A DNA stretch of 64,000 nucleotides from Chloroflexota bacterium (GTDB lineage Bacteria > Chloroflexota > Anaerolineae > Anaerolineales > VGOW01): the NCBI GenBank assembly GCA_016197225.1, contig JACPWC010000029.1, positions 1-64,000 on the forward strand. Reading direction: 5' to 3'. A model generated the notes under the pieces. The model saw only the letters and a list, made by a program, of their open reading frames with translations, made no database searches and was not told the DNA's origin. Position numbers and translations under genes: made by a program. This document shows positions 16,626-24,346 of the stretch, in pieces; the first letter of the stretch is position 1; every line of letters begins with the position of its first letter.

Positions 16626-17512
16626 GCAAAATCTGGGTTGAAGCCAACGGCATCGGCCAACTACTCGCCGACGATTCGCCGGTCGCAGGTATGAGTGATC
16701 GCGGCTTTGCTTACGGTGACGGCTTGTTTGAGACGATCCGCATCAGCAAAGGCGAGCCGCTTTTCCTGGCCCGCCATCTGCAACGGCTCCTCGACGGGCT
16801 GGAACAGTTGACATTCCCATCCGTCTGGAATGCTGGCATGTTGATCGAACGTAGCCGGAATTTGATCCACGAGAATAATGTGAGCGAGGGCATTCTGCGG
16901 CTTGTCGTTTCACGAGGCGGCGGCCCACGCGGCTTTGAGCCGCCGGCCTCCGCACACCCATCGTTATTTATTCAAGCCTTCAATACTCCCTCTCCCGTCG
17001 GCGCGCTAACTGACGGGAGAGGCGATCAAGGGGTGAGGGCCATCCTCGTTCCCTGGAAAGCAGACCCGTCTTCACCGCTGTGCTACCTCAAACACCTGAG
17101 CGCGCTCGACAAAGTGCTGGCCCAAAAAAACGCCAAACTGGCGGGCGCAGACGAAGCGCTCTTGCAAAACATCAACGGCCACCTTACCGAGGCCACCTCC
17201 TCAAACCTGTTTCTGGTCGTCGGCGGCCAAATCCTCACCCCGGCTTTGCGTTGCGGCTTGTTGTCCGGAGTCGCTCGCGGCCTTCTGCTCGAAACGTCAC
17301 CACGCCGTATCGTCGAGACTGAAATTCCAATCACAATACTGGCTGAAGCCGGCGAAGCCTTTCTCACCAATGTTGTCGTCGGAGTCCGGCCACTGGTGAG
17401 AGTTGGTAGTCAAGTGATCGGCAATGGTGAGCCTGGGCCGATCACCCAAATGATGGCCGAACACTATCAAGGGCTGTGCGCCCAAGCCGCTCAAGGAAAA
17501 CCTGATGTCTAA
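16622..17512 (+). CDS. pabC: Aminodeoxychorismate lyase, PLP class IV
   Basis: FAYGDGLFETIRI near residue 31, the Lys-bearing YLKHLSALDKVLAQ (like the PLP lysine segment of E. coli PabC) and DEALLQNINGHLTEATSSNLF define a class IV PLP enzyme. It turns aminodeoxychorismate into p-aminobenzoate and pyruvate. It overlaps pabB by four bases. A palindromic element (16989-17022) adds about 15 residues (SPVGALTDGRGDQG) before VRAILVPW. Length (296) is slightly above the usual 270 for this reason. Confidence 0.88.
   Translation: MSKIWVEANGIGQLLADDSPVAGMSDRGFAYGDGLFETIRISKGEPLFLARHLQRLLDGLEQLTFPSVWNAGMLIERSRNLIHENNVSEGILRLVVSRGGGPRGFEPPASAHPSLFIQAFNTPSPVGALTDGRGDQGVRAILVPWKADPSSPLCYLKHLSALDKVLAQKNAKLAGADEALLQNINGHLTEATSSNLFLVVGGQILTPALRCGLLSGVARGLLLETSPRRIVETEIPITILAEAGEAFLTNVVVGVRPLVRVGSQVIGNGEPGPITQMMAEHYQGLCAQAAQGKPDV
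16989..17022 (+). repeat. Palindromic element inside pabC, in frame
   Basis: CCTCTCCCGTC (16989-16999) and GACGGGAGAGG (17012-17022) are perfect 11-base arms. The downstream CGATCAAGGGGTGAGGGC matches the tail of the pabB copy (GGTGAGG). Confidence 0.8.
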
Positions 17513-18326
17513 ACACCTGATCGTCAACGCCGACGACTACGGTCGAACCGCCTCTGTTTCCAGAGGCATTCGCCAGGCCCATCTGCATGGCATCGTTACT
17601 ACCACTACGGCCATGATGAATTTCCCCACTGCTCAAGAAGATTTGCGAGTTGCAATGGCCGAATGTCCCCGCCTGGGCCTGGGCGTGCATCTCACCCTTA
17701 CTGCCGGTCACCCGGTCCTGCCGCCGGAACAAGTGCAGTCTCTGGTGACTGGTCGAGGCCTTTTTCCTTCTATGTTTCAATTTGTCATGATGGAAAAACG
17801 CATCAATTCCGCTGAGCTTCGGGCCGAGTGGCAGGCGCAGATCGGAAAATTTCTAGCGACAGGCGCGATGCTCGATCACCTCGACAGCCACCATCACACG
17901 TCATACCTCAGCCAAATTGCTTTCAATGTCATGCTCGACCTGGCCAACGAATACCGCGTTTCCATTCGCAGCCCCTTTAACGCCAACACAAACGACATAG
18001 CTGGAGCTGGCGCATTCGCCGGTCAAAGCGCTGAAAATGTCCGGCGGTTGATTCAGGAAAGGCAAATCAAGCGCCCTGACAATTTCGTCGCCGGTTTTTT
18101 TGGTAAAGGCGCAACTCTTGCCAACTTGTGCGACACCCTCAACACTTTGCCTGACGGCGTTACCGAGATCATGTGTCACCCCGGCTTCGTAGATGAAGAT
18201 ATTTTGAACAATAGCTCTTACGACCGGCAGAGAGAAGAAGAGATAAAGGTTTTGACGTCAGTTGAAGTTAGAGAAGCCATTCAAGAGCATGGGATTGAAC
18301 TGGCTACGTTCGGGGCTGTGCTCTAA
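17505..18326 (+). CDS. ChbG/HpnK (YdjC) family carbohydrate deacetylase
   Basis: The NADDYGR motif (residues 7-13) supplies the metal-binding Asp pair. HLTLTAGHPVL and LDSHHH supply further His ligands. Family members remove acetyl groups from N-acetylhexosamines or hopanoid/sugar lipids. The start overlaps pabC by eight bases. The start of the glycan gene cluster lies 4 kb downstream, but the direct neighbour is folate synthesis, so substrate is open. Length (273) fits the family. Confidence 0.85.
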   Translation: MSKHLIVNADDYGRTASVSRGIRQAHLHGIVTTTTAMMNFPTAQEDLRVAMAECPRLGLGVHLTLTAGHPVLPPEQVQSLVTGRGLFPSMFQFVMMEKRINSAELRAEWQAQIGKFLATGAMLDHLDSHHHTSYLSQIAFNVMLDLANEYRVSIRSPFNANTNDIAGAGAFAGQSAENVRRLIQERQIKRPDNFVAGFFGKGATLANLCDTLNTLPDGVTEIMCHPGFVDEDILNNSSYDRQREEEIKVLTSVEVREAIQEHGIELATFGAVL

Positions 18327-18328
18327 TT

Positions 18329-18985
18329 ATGCGACTACTGCTCCGCGCCTTCTTTCGATTACTCTACAACGAATTCGCTTTCACTTACGACCTCGTCAGT
18401 TGGACGGTGTCCGTCGGCCAGTGGCGCGAGTGGCAGAGGCAGGCCATCCCCTTCATCGTCGGCGAAACCGTGTTGGAGGTGGCGCACGGCACGGGCGATC
18501 TGCAAATTGATCTGGCGGCGAAAGGCTACAAGCCGGTGGCGTTCGACCTGTCGCCTTACATGGGCCAGATCGCCAAGAAGAAATTAGCGCGGCACAATCT
18601 GTTTCCACCGTTTGTGCGCGGCAGTGTCACCGCCCTGCCGTTTCCGTCAGGCCATTTCACCACCATCGTCTCCACTTTTCCAGCCGAGTTCATCGTTCAC
18701 CCTGAGGCCGTGCGCGAGTTCAAACGTGTGCTGGCGAGCGGAGCGAGCGGCGGGCGCATGATTTTCGTCCCGGCGGCCACCATCATTCCCGGCCACATCG
18801 CCGACCGGCTGGCGCAATGGCTGTTTGAGGTGACAGGCCAGAGCACCGCACCCGAGCCGGACGGCGGCGGCTGGCCGCCCCGGCTGACGCAAGCCTATCA
18901 GGCCGCCGGGTTCGAAATCAGGATTGAACGTGTGCCGCTGGCTCGCAGTCTGGTTTGGGTCGTCGTGGCAGAAAGCCATGAGTGA
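18329..18985 (+). CDS. Class I SAM-dependent methyltransferase
   Basis: The SAM-binding motif VLEVAHGTGDLQIDLA (about residues 50-65), the acidic end of beta-2 (VAFDLSPYM) and the LPFPSGHFTTIVSTFPAEF segment are typical of UbiE-like methyltransferases. The usual central G of motif I is His (AHGTGD). It starts two bases after the deacetylase stop, so they share an operon. Substrate is unknown. Confidence 0.8.
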   Translation: MRLLLRAFFRLLYNEFAFTYDLVSWTVSVGQWREWQRQAIPFIVGETVLEVAHGTGDLQIDLAAKGYKPVAFDLSPYMGQIAKKKLARHNLFPPFVRGSVTALPFPSGHFTTIVSTFPAEFIVHPEAVREFKRVLASGASGGRMIFVPAATIIPGHIADRLAQWLFEVTGQSTAPEPDGGGWPPRLTQAYQAAGFEIRIERVPLARSLVWVVVAESHE

Positions 18986-19080
18986 AGTGTGGAAACACGT
19001 GATTAGAGAATTAGAGATTAGAGATTTGACGTTTCACGTTTTACGTTTGACTTTCCCATTCTGAAGTAAAATCTCCCCTC

Positions 19081-20139
19081 ATGAACCTTATCTGGCATCG
19101 CGCCAAACATCGATTGCCACAACTGCGAAACCTGCGGGCCAGCATCCGCGACACTCTCGTTTTGCTCAACGAATTCAAGGACACGCTGATCGGTTTCAGC
19201 CTGACCCTGATCGTCGGCGGCTGGGTGTATTCTCAGCTTTCCAAAATCGCCGGAACCGAGTTGTCATTGGCCGAGTCCACTTTCCTCATCCTGTCCATGA
19301 TTTTCCTGCAGGCCAACACGTCGTTTCCGAACGAGTGGTATCGGCAGATTTTCTTTTTCGTCATGCCCGTCATCGGGCTGGCGTTGCTGGCGCGCGGGGC
19401 AGACTTTGGCGTTCTGCTTTTCAATCGCCGCTTACGAGGGGAGGCCTGGCAAATGGCAATCGCATCAACGTATTCCGATCACATTATTCTGATTGGCCTG
19501 GGGCATCTCGGCTTTCGGGTGGCGCGCGAATTGCACAACCTGGGCGACGATGTGGTCGTCATCGAACTCGATCCCAAAGCCGACTTGCTGGCCGAGGCGC
19601 AGACGATGAACATCCCCATCATTCAGGCTGACGCGACCAAGCCTGAGACGCTGAACGCGGCGGGCATCGCCCGCGCCCGTGTCGTCATCGTTTGCACTTC
19701 CAATGACACTATGAATTTGCAAATGGCGATCAAGGCCCGCACCCTCAACAGCAGCACCCGGATTCTGGTGCGGGTGTTTGACGAAGAGTTCGCCCGACAG
19801 ATCGAAAATCAGTTCGGGATCGATCAGGTGTTTAGCGCCTCCACGTTGGCCGCCCCGGCCATCGCCGGGGCGGCGGCCCAGTCCGACGTCACCAGCCCCA
19901 TCACCCTCTCCGGTCGTCCCCTCAGTCTGGCCCGTTTTTCCATCAAAAGCAAATCGTCGCTAATCGGCCAAACCATCGAAAAAGTTGAGGACAATTTCGA
20001 TTGCACCATCGTCTTGCTTGAGCGAAAGGGTCGCGCCGATCTGCACCCGAAGAATCACGAGGCGCTGGCGGCGGGCGATCAGATCGCCGTCTTTGCCGAG
20101 CCGGGAACGCTCAACAAACTCTCGCGGGCGAATCGTTGA
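19081..20139 (+). CDS. Two-helix membrane protein with RCK domains (K+-channel-like)
   Basis: Residues about 35-110 hold two membrane helices around a pore-loop-sized segment (LILSMIFLQANTSFPNEW). From residue 135 an RCK_N domain (HIILIGLGHLGFRVARELHNLG, then VIELDPKADLL) and an RCK_C domain (from about 275) follow. The plan is that of MthK/Kch-type channels, but the TVGYGD selectivity filter is absent. It may conduct another ion, be a regulatory subunit, or be non-conducting. TAAAAT at 19067 nearly abuts the ATG, so a leaderless mRNA is possible. Confidence 0.75.
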   Translation: MNLIWHRAKHRLPQLRNLRASIRDTLVLLNEFKDTLIGFSLTLIVGGWVYSQLSKIAGTELSLAESTFLILSMIFLQANTSFPNEWYRQIFFFVMPVIGLALLARGADFGVLLFNRRLRGEAWQMAIASTYSDHIILIGLGHLGFRVARELHNLGDDVVVIELDPKADLLAEAQTMNIPIIQADATKPETLNAAGIARARVVIVCTSNDTMNLQMAIKARTLNSSTRILVRVFDEEFARQIENQFGIDQVFSASTLAAPAIAGAAAQSDVTSPITLSGRPLSLARFSIKSKSSLIGQTIEKVEDNFDCTIVLLERKGRADLHPKNHEALAAGDQIAVFAEPGTLNKLSRANR

Positions 20140-20167
20140 TTCAGCGATAAGATTCAGTTCAACTTTT

Positions 20168-20231
20168 CAGACCTGCCGGGTCTCGTCCATTTCGCTTCGC
20201 TACAGATGCTTCGCAAGACCCGGCAGGTCTG
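20168..20231 (+). repeat. Inverted repeat, AGACCTG(C/A)CGGGT family
   Basis: CAGACCTGCCGGGTCT (20168-20183) and AGACCCGGCAGGTCTG (20216-20231) are perfect 16-base arms around 32 bases. No T tract follows. The same arm motif builds the terminator at 7801 and appears in part (gagacctgtcaggtcc) at 49270. Confidence 0.8.
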
Positions 20232-20252
20232 GCTGAATCTTGAGAGGGTTCT

Positions 20253-21353
20253 ATGATTCTTGTCACTGGCGCGTCCGGTTATCTCGGCAGTCACATCCTC
20301 AAACGGCTGGCAGAGGCGGGCAAACCTGTGCGAGCATTAGTGCGTAGCCGGGCCTGGGCCGAGGCTGAAGGCCGCCTGGTCGGGCTGAACGTCGAGTGGG
20401 TCGAGGGCGATGTCACCAAGCCTGAGACTCTTGCCAACGCCGTCAAAGGCGTAGAGGCCGTTATTCACACGGTGGCGATTGCCATTGAAAAAGGCGGTCG
20501 CACCTATGAGTCCATCAACTACCAGGGCACGATCAATATTGTAAACGCGGCCAAAGCCGCCGGAGTCAACCGCTTCGTCAACATTTGCCAGTTGGGAGCC
20601 GACTCTAAACTGCCCTACCGTTTTCTCGCTTCCAAAGGCAGAGCGCAGGAATACGTGGCCGCTTCGGGTTTGGAGTGGACGGCGTTCCGGCCTTCGGTGA
20701 TCTGGGGGCCGGAAGACGAGTTCGCCAACACCTTCGCCAGACTCGCGCCGCTCTCGCCGATCATCTATCCTATCATCGGCGACGGGCAGGCGAAGTTTCA
20801 ATCGGTGTGGGTCGAGGACGTGGCAACCGCCGCCGTCAAGTCGCTCGATGATCCTTCCACCCTCGGCCAGGATTTTGAACTTGGCGGGCCGGAGGTGCTG
20901 ACCATCGCCGAAGTTGAACGGCGCGCGCTTCAAGCAATTGGCGCGCGGCGGCTGATGATCCCCCTGCCCCTTCCCATTCTCCGAATCATCGTAGCGTTAA
21001 TGCAGGTCATCTTCCCCGCGCCGCCCGTCACCACCAGCCTGCTCGACTTGCTGGGCGTGGACAACACGACGAAGAACAATGCCCTCAGCCGATTTGTGTC
21101 CCAGCCAAAACCGTTCACGGTTGAAAACATTTCGCCTTACATGCGCCGATTCAAAGTCGGCGATACACTGCGGCAACGAAGTGCTTGTCGCGCCCTTGCG
21201 CATCAAGCTTTGGGAAGAGAAATATCGCGAGCCAGATGTTGTGTTCATGTCTGCGCAAAACGCCGCCCGGCGCGGCGAAGACTTTTGGCTTGGGGCAGAC
21301 CTGGTGATGGAAGTGGTGAGCGAGGGCCTGGAGAACAGAGAGCGCGACCTTGA
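20253..21353 (+). CDS. NAD(P)-binding SDR, NDUFA9-like; 3' end lost in a deletion fusion
   Basis: TGASGYLGSHILKRL (residues 4-18) is the extended-SDR nucleotide motif. LEWTAFRPSVIWGPEDEFAN and the C-terminal PFTVENISPYMRRFKVGDTLRQ match complex-I NDUFA9-type NAD(P)H-binding proteins, often linked to quinone biology. After about residue 307 the frame runs into uma2 DNA and yields an unrelated Arg/Cys-rich tail of 60 residues. The native stop is therefore missing and the protein is probably altered only at its end. Confidence 0.78.
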   Translation: MILVTGASGYLGSHILKRLAEAGKPVRALVRSRAWAEAEGRLVGLNVEWVEGDVTKPETLANAVKGVEAVIHTVAIAIEKGGRTYESINYQGTINIVNAAKAAGVNRFVNICQLGADSKLPYRFLASKGRAQEYVAASGLEWTAFRPSVIWGPEDEFANTFARLAPLSPIIYPIIGDGQAKFQSVWVEDVATAAVKSLDDPSTLGQDFELGGPEVLTIAEVERRALQAIGARRLMIPLPLPILRIIVALMQVIFPAPPVTTSLLDLLGVDNTTKNNALSRFVSQPKPFTVENISPYMRRFKVGDTLRQRSACRALAHQALGREISRARCCVHVCAKRRPARRRLLAWGRPGDGSGERGPGEQRARP

Positions 21354-21558
21354 GAAAAAGCGTAAAGACTATGCCGAAGGCGGCATCCCCGAATACTGGA
21401 TCATTGACCCTCAAGAGCAAAAGATTACCGTTCTCAAACTTGAAGGCGTGGCGTATGCCGTTCACGGCGAATTTGCGCCGGGCGTGTCAGCCTCCTCTGC
21501 GCTTTTGAACGGCTTCTCGGTGGATGTTGAAGCCGTGTTTGCGGCGGCGAAACAATAG
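21169..21558 (+). pseudogene. 5'-truncated Uma2 (DUF820) family endonuclease-like gene
   Basis: Read in the frame from 21169, GNEVLVAPLRIKLWEEKYREPDVVFM, DLVMEVVSEG, KRKDYAEGGIPEYWIID and ITVLKLEG are the second half of a Uma2-type PD-(D/E)XK protein: REPDVVF, the E in MEVVSEG, and EYWIID. The first third is absent and the DNA before it belongs to the SDR gene. A deletion with its join near 21160-21175 explains both ends. The in-frame open stretch upstream (from 21079) is SDR-derived and gives no real N-terminus. Confidence 0.75.
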
Positions 21559-21561
21559 CCA

Positions 21562-22191
21562 GTGACTCCCTCTCACGCCCCTGTTGTCATCGGCCTTGCC
21601 GGGGGAACCGGCTCCGGTAAAACCACTGTCGCCAACGCCATCCTCACCCACGTCGGAGCCGACCGGATCGCCGCCGTGCCCCACGATGCCTACTACCACA
21701 ACCTCGACCAACTCGCCCCGCCCCTGCGCGACGCCCTCAACTTCGATCATCCCGACTCGCTCGAAACAGAACTGCTGATCGAGCATCTGCGCCAACTAAA
21801 ATCCGGCCAGCCTATTAAAGTGCCGATCTACGACTTTACGACGTACGCCCGCGCCCGCCAGACCGCGCGCGTTGAACCCCGGCCCGTCATCCTGGTGGAC
21901 GGCATCCTCATCCTGGCCGAACCGGCCCTGCGCCAACTCTTCGACATGAAAATCTACGTGGACACCGACGCCGACCTGCGCTTCATCCGCCGCCTCGAAC
22001 GCGACGTGGCCGAGCGCGGGCGCACGCCGCAATCGGTCATCAAACAATACCTCACCACCGTCCGCCCGATGCACCTGGAATTCGTCGAACCCTCCAAACG
22101 CTACGCCGATGTCATCATCCCCGAAGGCGGCCACAATCAAGTCGCCATCGAAATGGTTGTGGCTCGCATCGAAGCCCTGCTGAGGCGGTAA
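21562..22191 (+). CDS. udk: Uridine kinase
   Basis: GLAGGTGSGKTT (residues 11-22) is the P-loop. HDAYYHNLDQL, NFDHPDSLETELL and VPIYDFTTYAR are uridine/cytidine kinase signatures. It phosphorylates uridine and cytidine for nucleotide salvage. The start is GTG, three bases after the uma2 remnant. The TAA is followed within six bases by the apparent CTG start of the first glycosyltransferase. Confidence 0.92.
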   Translation: MTPSHAPVVIGLAGGTGSGKTTVANAILTHVGADRIAAVPHDAYYHNLDQLAPPLRDALNFDHPDSLETELLIEHLRQLKSGQPIKVPIYDFTTYARARQTARVEPRPVILVDGILILAEPALRQLFDMKIYVDTDADLRFIRRLERDVAERGRTPQSVIKQYLTTVRPMHLEFVEPSKRYADVIIPEGGHNQVAIEMVVARIEALLRR

Positions 22192-22197
22192 ACACCC

Positions 22198-23229
22198 CTG
22201 CGCGTCCTCCTCACTTCGCACATCTACGCCGCGCCGACCAACCGGATCAAGTTCGACGCGCTCCGCGCCGCCGGGGTCGAGTTGACGGTTGTGACCGCCG
22301 ACCGCTGGCAAGAGGCCTTGTTCGACGTGCCGCCGTCACCTGATGAAAACCTGATCTCGCTCCCGACCCTCTTCACCGGGCGCAACAACGCCTTTCTCTA
22401 TCGCGCCAACTTGCGCCGCATCTTGCTTCAAGCCCGGCCCGACGTTTTGCACATCGAGCAAGAGCCGGTAAGCCTGGTGATGGTGCAATGGTTGTTCGCG
22501 GCGCGCGGCCTGCCTATCAAAATCACTTTCTTCATCTGGGAGAACCTCGCTCGCCGTCTCTCGCCGCTTCAGCGTTGGATCGAAGGCTTGACATTGAACC
22601 AAGCCAAAGGTTGTATAGCCGGCAACACCGAGGCCGCGAACTTACTGAGAGCAAAAGGCTTCTCAGGCAAAATTGTCGTCAGCCCGATTCTGGGAATCGA
22701 TTCCACCAAAAGTCATTCCGAGCCGCGAAGCGGCAAAGGCAAGTTCACTGTTGGCTTCGTCGGCAGGCTGGTGAGGGAGAAAGGGATCAGAGTGTTGAAC
22801 GAAGCCGTGCGCGGGCTGGACGCGCGCCTGCTGGCTGTAGGCAAAGGGCCGGAGTCGGTAAATGGCGAAGTAACGGGCGGCGTGAGGCCGGAGCAGGTGA
22901 ACGACTACTTGCGCCAGATGGATGTGCTGGTTCTGCCCTCGCTCACCACGCCAAAATGGAAGGAGCAGTTTGGCCGGGTTCTGATCGAAGCGATGGCTTG
23001 CGGCCTGCCCGTCATCGGCTCAAACTCTGGCGCGATCCCGGAGACGATTGGTGACACCGGGCTGATCGTGCCAGAGGGCGATGTGGCCGCACTACGAGCG
23101 GCCATCGTCAGACTGAAGGATGATGCAAAGCTACGAGCCGAGCTATCGCGGCGAGGCCTGGAGCGGGTAAAGCGGTGGTCACACGAAACGATTGCGAAAG
23201 AATTGATGGGTTTATGGCAATCCATTTGA
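22198..23229 (+). CDS. Glycosyltransferase family 4 (glycan cluster, first gene)
   Basis: The GT-B donor domain shows VGFVGRLVREKGIRVL, PSLTTPKWKEQFGRVLIEAMACGLPVIGSNSGAIPE, and TGLIVPEGD. The frame is coherent upstream of the first TTG (22282): it reads LRVLLTSHIYAAPTNRIKFDALRA, a normal GT4 opening. Only six bases separate the udk TAA (22189-22191) from this point, so the start is probably CTG at 22198 with AGGCGG nine bases upstream. A TTG start at 22282 would cut off the first beta strand. Confidence 0.8.
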   Translation: MRVLLTSHIYAAPTNRIKFDALRAAGVELTVVTADRWQEALFDVPPSPDENLISLPTLFTGRNNAFLYRANLRRILLQARPDVLHIEQEPVSLVMVQWLFAARGLPIKITFFIWENLARRLSPLQRWIEGLTLNQAKGCIAGNTEAANLLRAKGFSGKIVVSPILGIDSTKSHSEPRSGKGKFTVGFVGRLVREKGIRVLNEAVRGLDARLLAVGKGPESVNGEVTGGVRPEQVNDYLRQMDVLVLPSLTTPKWKEQFGRVLIEAMACGLPVIGSNSGAIPETIGDTGLIVPEGDVAALRAAIVRLKDDAKLRAELSRRGLERVKRWSHETIAKELMGLWQSI

Positions 23230-23294
23230 ACCGCAAAGGCGCGAAGAACGCAAAGAATTACAAGAAACCTTCGCGCCCTTCGCGTCTTCGCGGT
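23229..23294 (+). repeat. Intergenic palindrome, CCGCAAAG...CTTCGCGG family, copy 1
   Basis: ACCGCAAAGGCGCGAAG is mirrored by CTTCGCGCCCTTCGCGTCTTCGCGGT. Related copies lie at 26423, 33236 and 36611, always between genes. Confidence 0.75.
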
Positions 23295-23302
23295 GAGATT
23301 TT

Positions 23303-24346
23303 ATGAGCAACAAACTGAAAGTTCTCATCGTTGATCACGCGCCAATCTTTGGCGGCGTAGAAGCGATGATTACAGATTTGATCGGCGCAATGGATCGCGA
23401 GAAGTTCACGCTGACGATGGCTACTGACACAGCCAGTCGTGTCGAGTTTCGCGATGTTGACGTTCGCCGCCTGCCAATGCCGCGCGTGCGCGAGAATTTG
23501 GCGGCGATGATTACCGCCGGGCTGAGGCTGGCGGCGGTTGCCCGTCACGCGCAAGCGGACGTGATGATGACGACGACGGCTCGCACCCACGCAATTGGCG
23601 CGGTGGCGGCGCGAGTCTCCGGCGCGCCGCTCGTCTGGCGGTTGGCCGACGACACGTTTCCCCTGCCGCTGGCGGCGACCCTGTCGTCCATTCCCAAACG
23701 CATCATCACCGTGTCGTCGTTCATCGCCGGTCGTTGCTCGCCGAGTCCTGCTAAAACCATCATCATCCCCGATGGCCTACCTGACACACAACCACAAACG
23801 AAGCTCACACTAAACACGGGCAAGCCGGTAGCCGTGATGATTGCGCGGCTGGTGCGCTGGAAAGGGCACGCAGTTTTTGCGCGGGCGGTAAAATTGGCGA
23901 ACGTGGCCGGGGTCATCGTCGGCGGTGAGGATGAGTCGGAAGGGGAATTGGGGGGCAAGGGGTTGAAGGCTGAGTTGGCGGCCCTCAACGGCGAGATTCA
24001 GTTTCTGGGCCAGCGATCGGACGTGCGCGACATTCTCGCCGCAAGCGATATTTTTATTCACGCTTCGACTCGACCTGAACCATTTGGACGTGTCCTTGTT
24101 CAAGCGATGCTGGCCGGCGTGCCGGTGATTGCCTCTCGCGCCGGGGCAACCGCCGAAGTGGTGGGCAACGCCGGTTTACTTGTTCCCACTGGCGACGTTG
24201 AAGCATTAGCTGAGGCGTTGAAAATGGACGCGGTCACGCGGGCGCGGCTGGGGCGCGAGGGACGCGAGCGGGCGCTGGCAAGATTCGAGTTGGGGGCGAT
24301 GACGCGGCGGCTGGAACAGGTGTGGCAAGATGTTGCTGGCGTTTGA
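23303..24346 (+). CDS. Glycosyltransferase family 4
   Basis: The N-terminal domain opens KVLIVDHAPIFGGVEAMITDL. The C-terminal GT-B half has AVMIARLVRWKGHAVFARAV, HASTRPEPFGRVLVQAMLAGVPVIASRAGATAEVV and GLLVPTGDVEAL, the EX7E-like nucleotide-sugar site. A retaining sugar transferase for surface glycan assembly is likely. Overlap of 17 bases with the next gene indicates an operon. Donor and acceptor cannot be read. Confidence 0.85.
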   Translation: MSNKLKVLIVDHAPIFGGVEAMITDLIGAMDREKFTLTMATDTASRVEFRDVDVRRLPMPRVRENLAAMITAGLRLAAVARHAQADVMMTTTARTHAIGAVAARVSGAPLVWRLADDTFPLPLAATLSSIPKRIITVSSFIAGRCSPSPAKTIIIPDGLPDTQPQTKLTLNTGKPVAVMIARLVRWKGHAVFARAVKLANVAGVIVGGEDESEGELGGKGLKAELAALNGEIQFLGQRSDVRDILAASDIFIHASTRPEPFGRVLVQAMLAGVPVIASRAGATAEVVGNAGLLVPTGDVEALAEALKMDAVTRARLGREGRERALARFELGAMTRRLEQVWQDVAGV

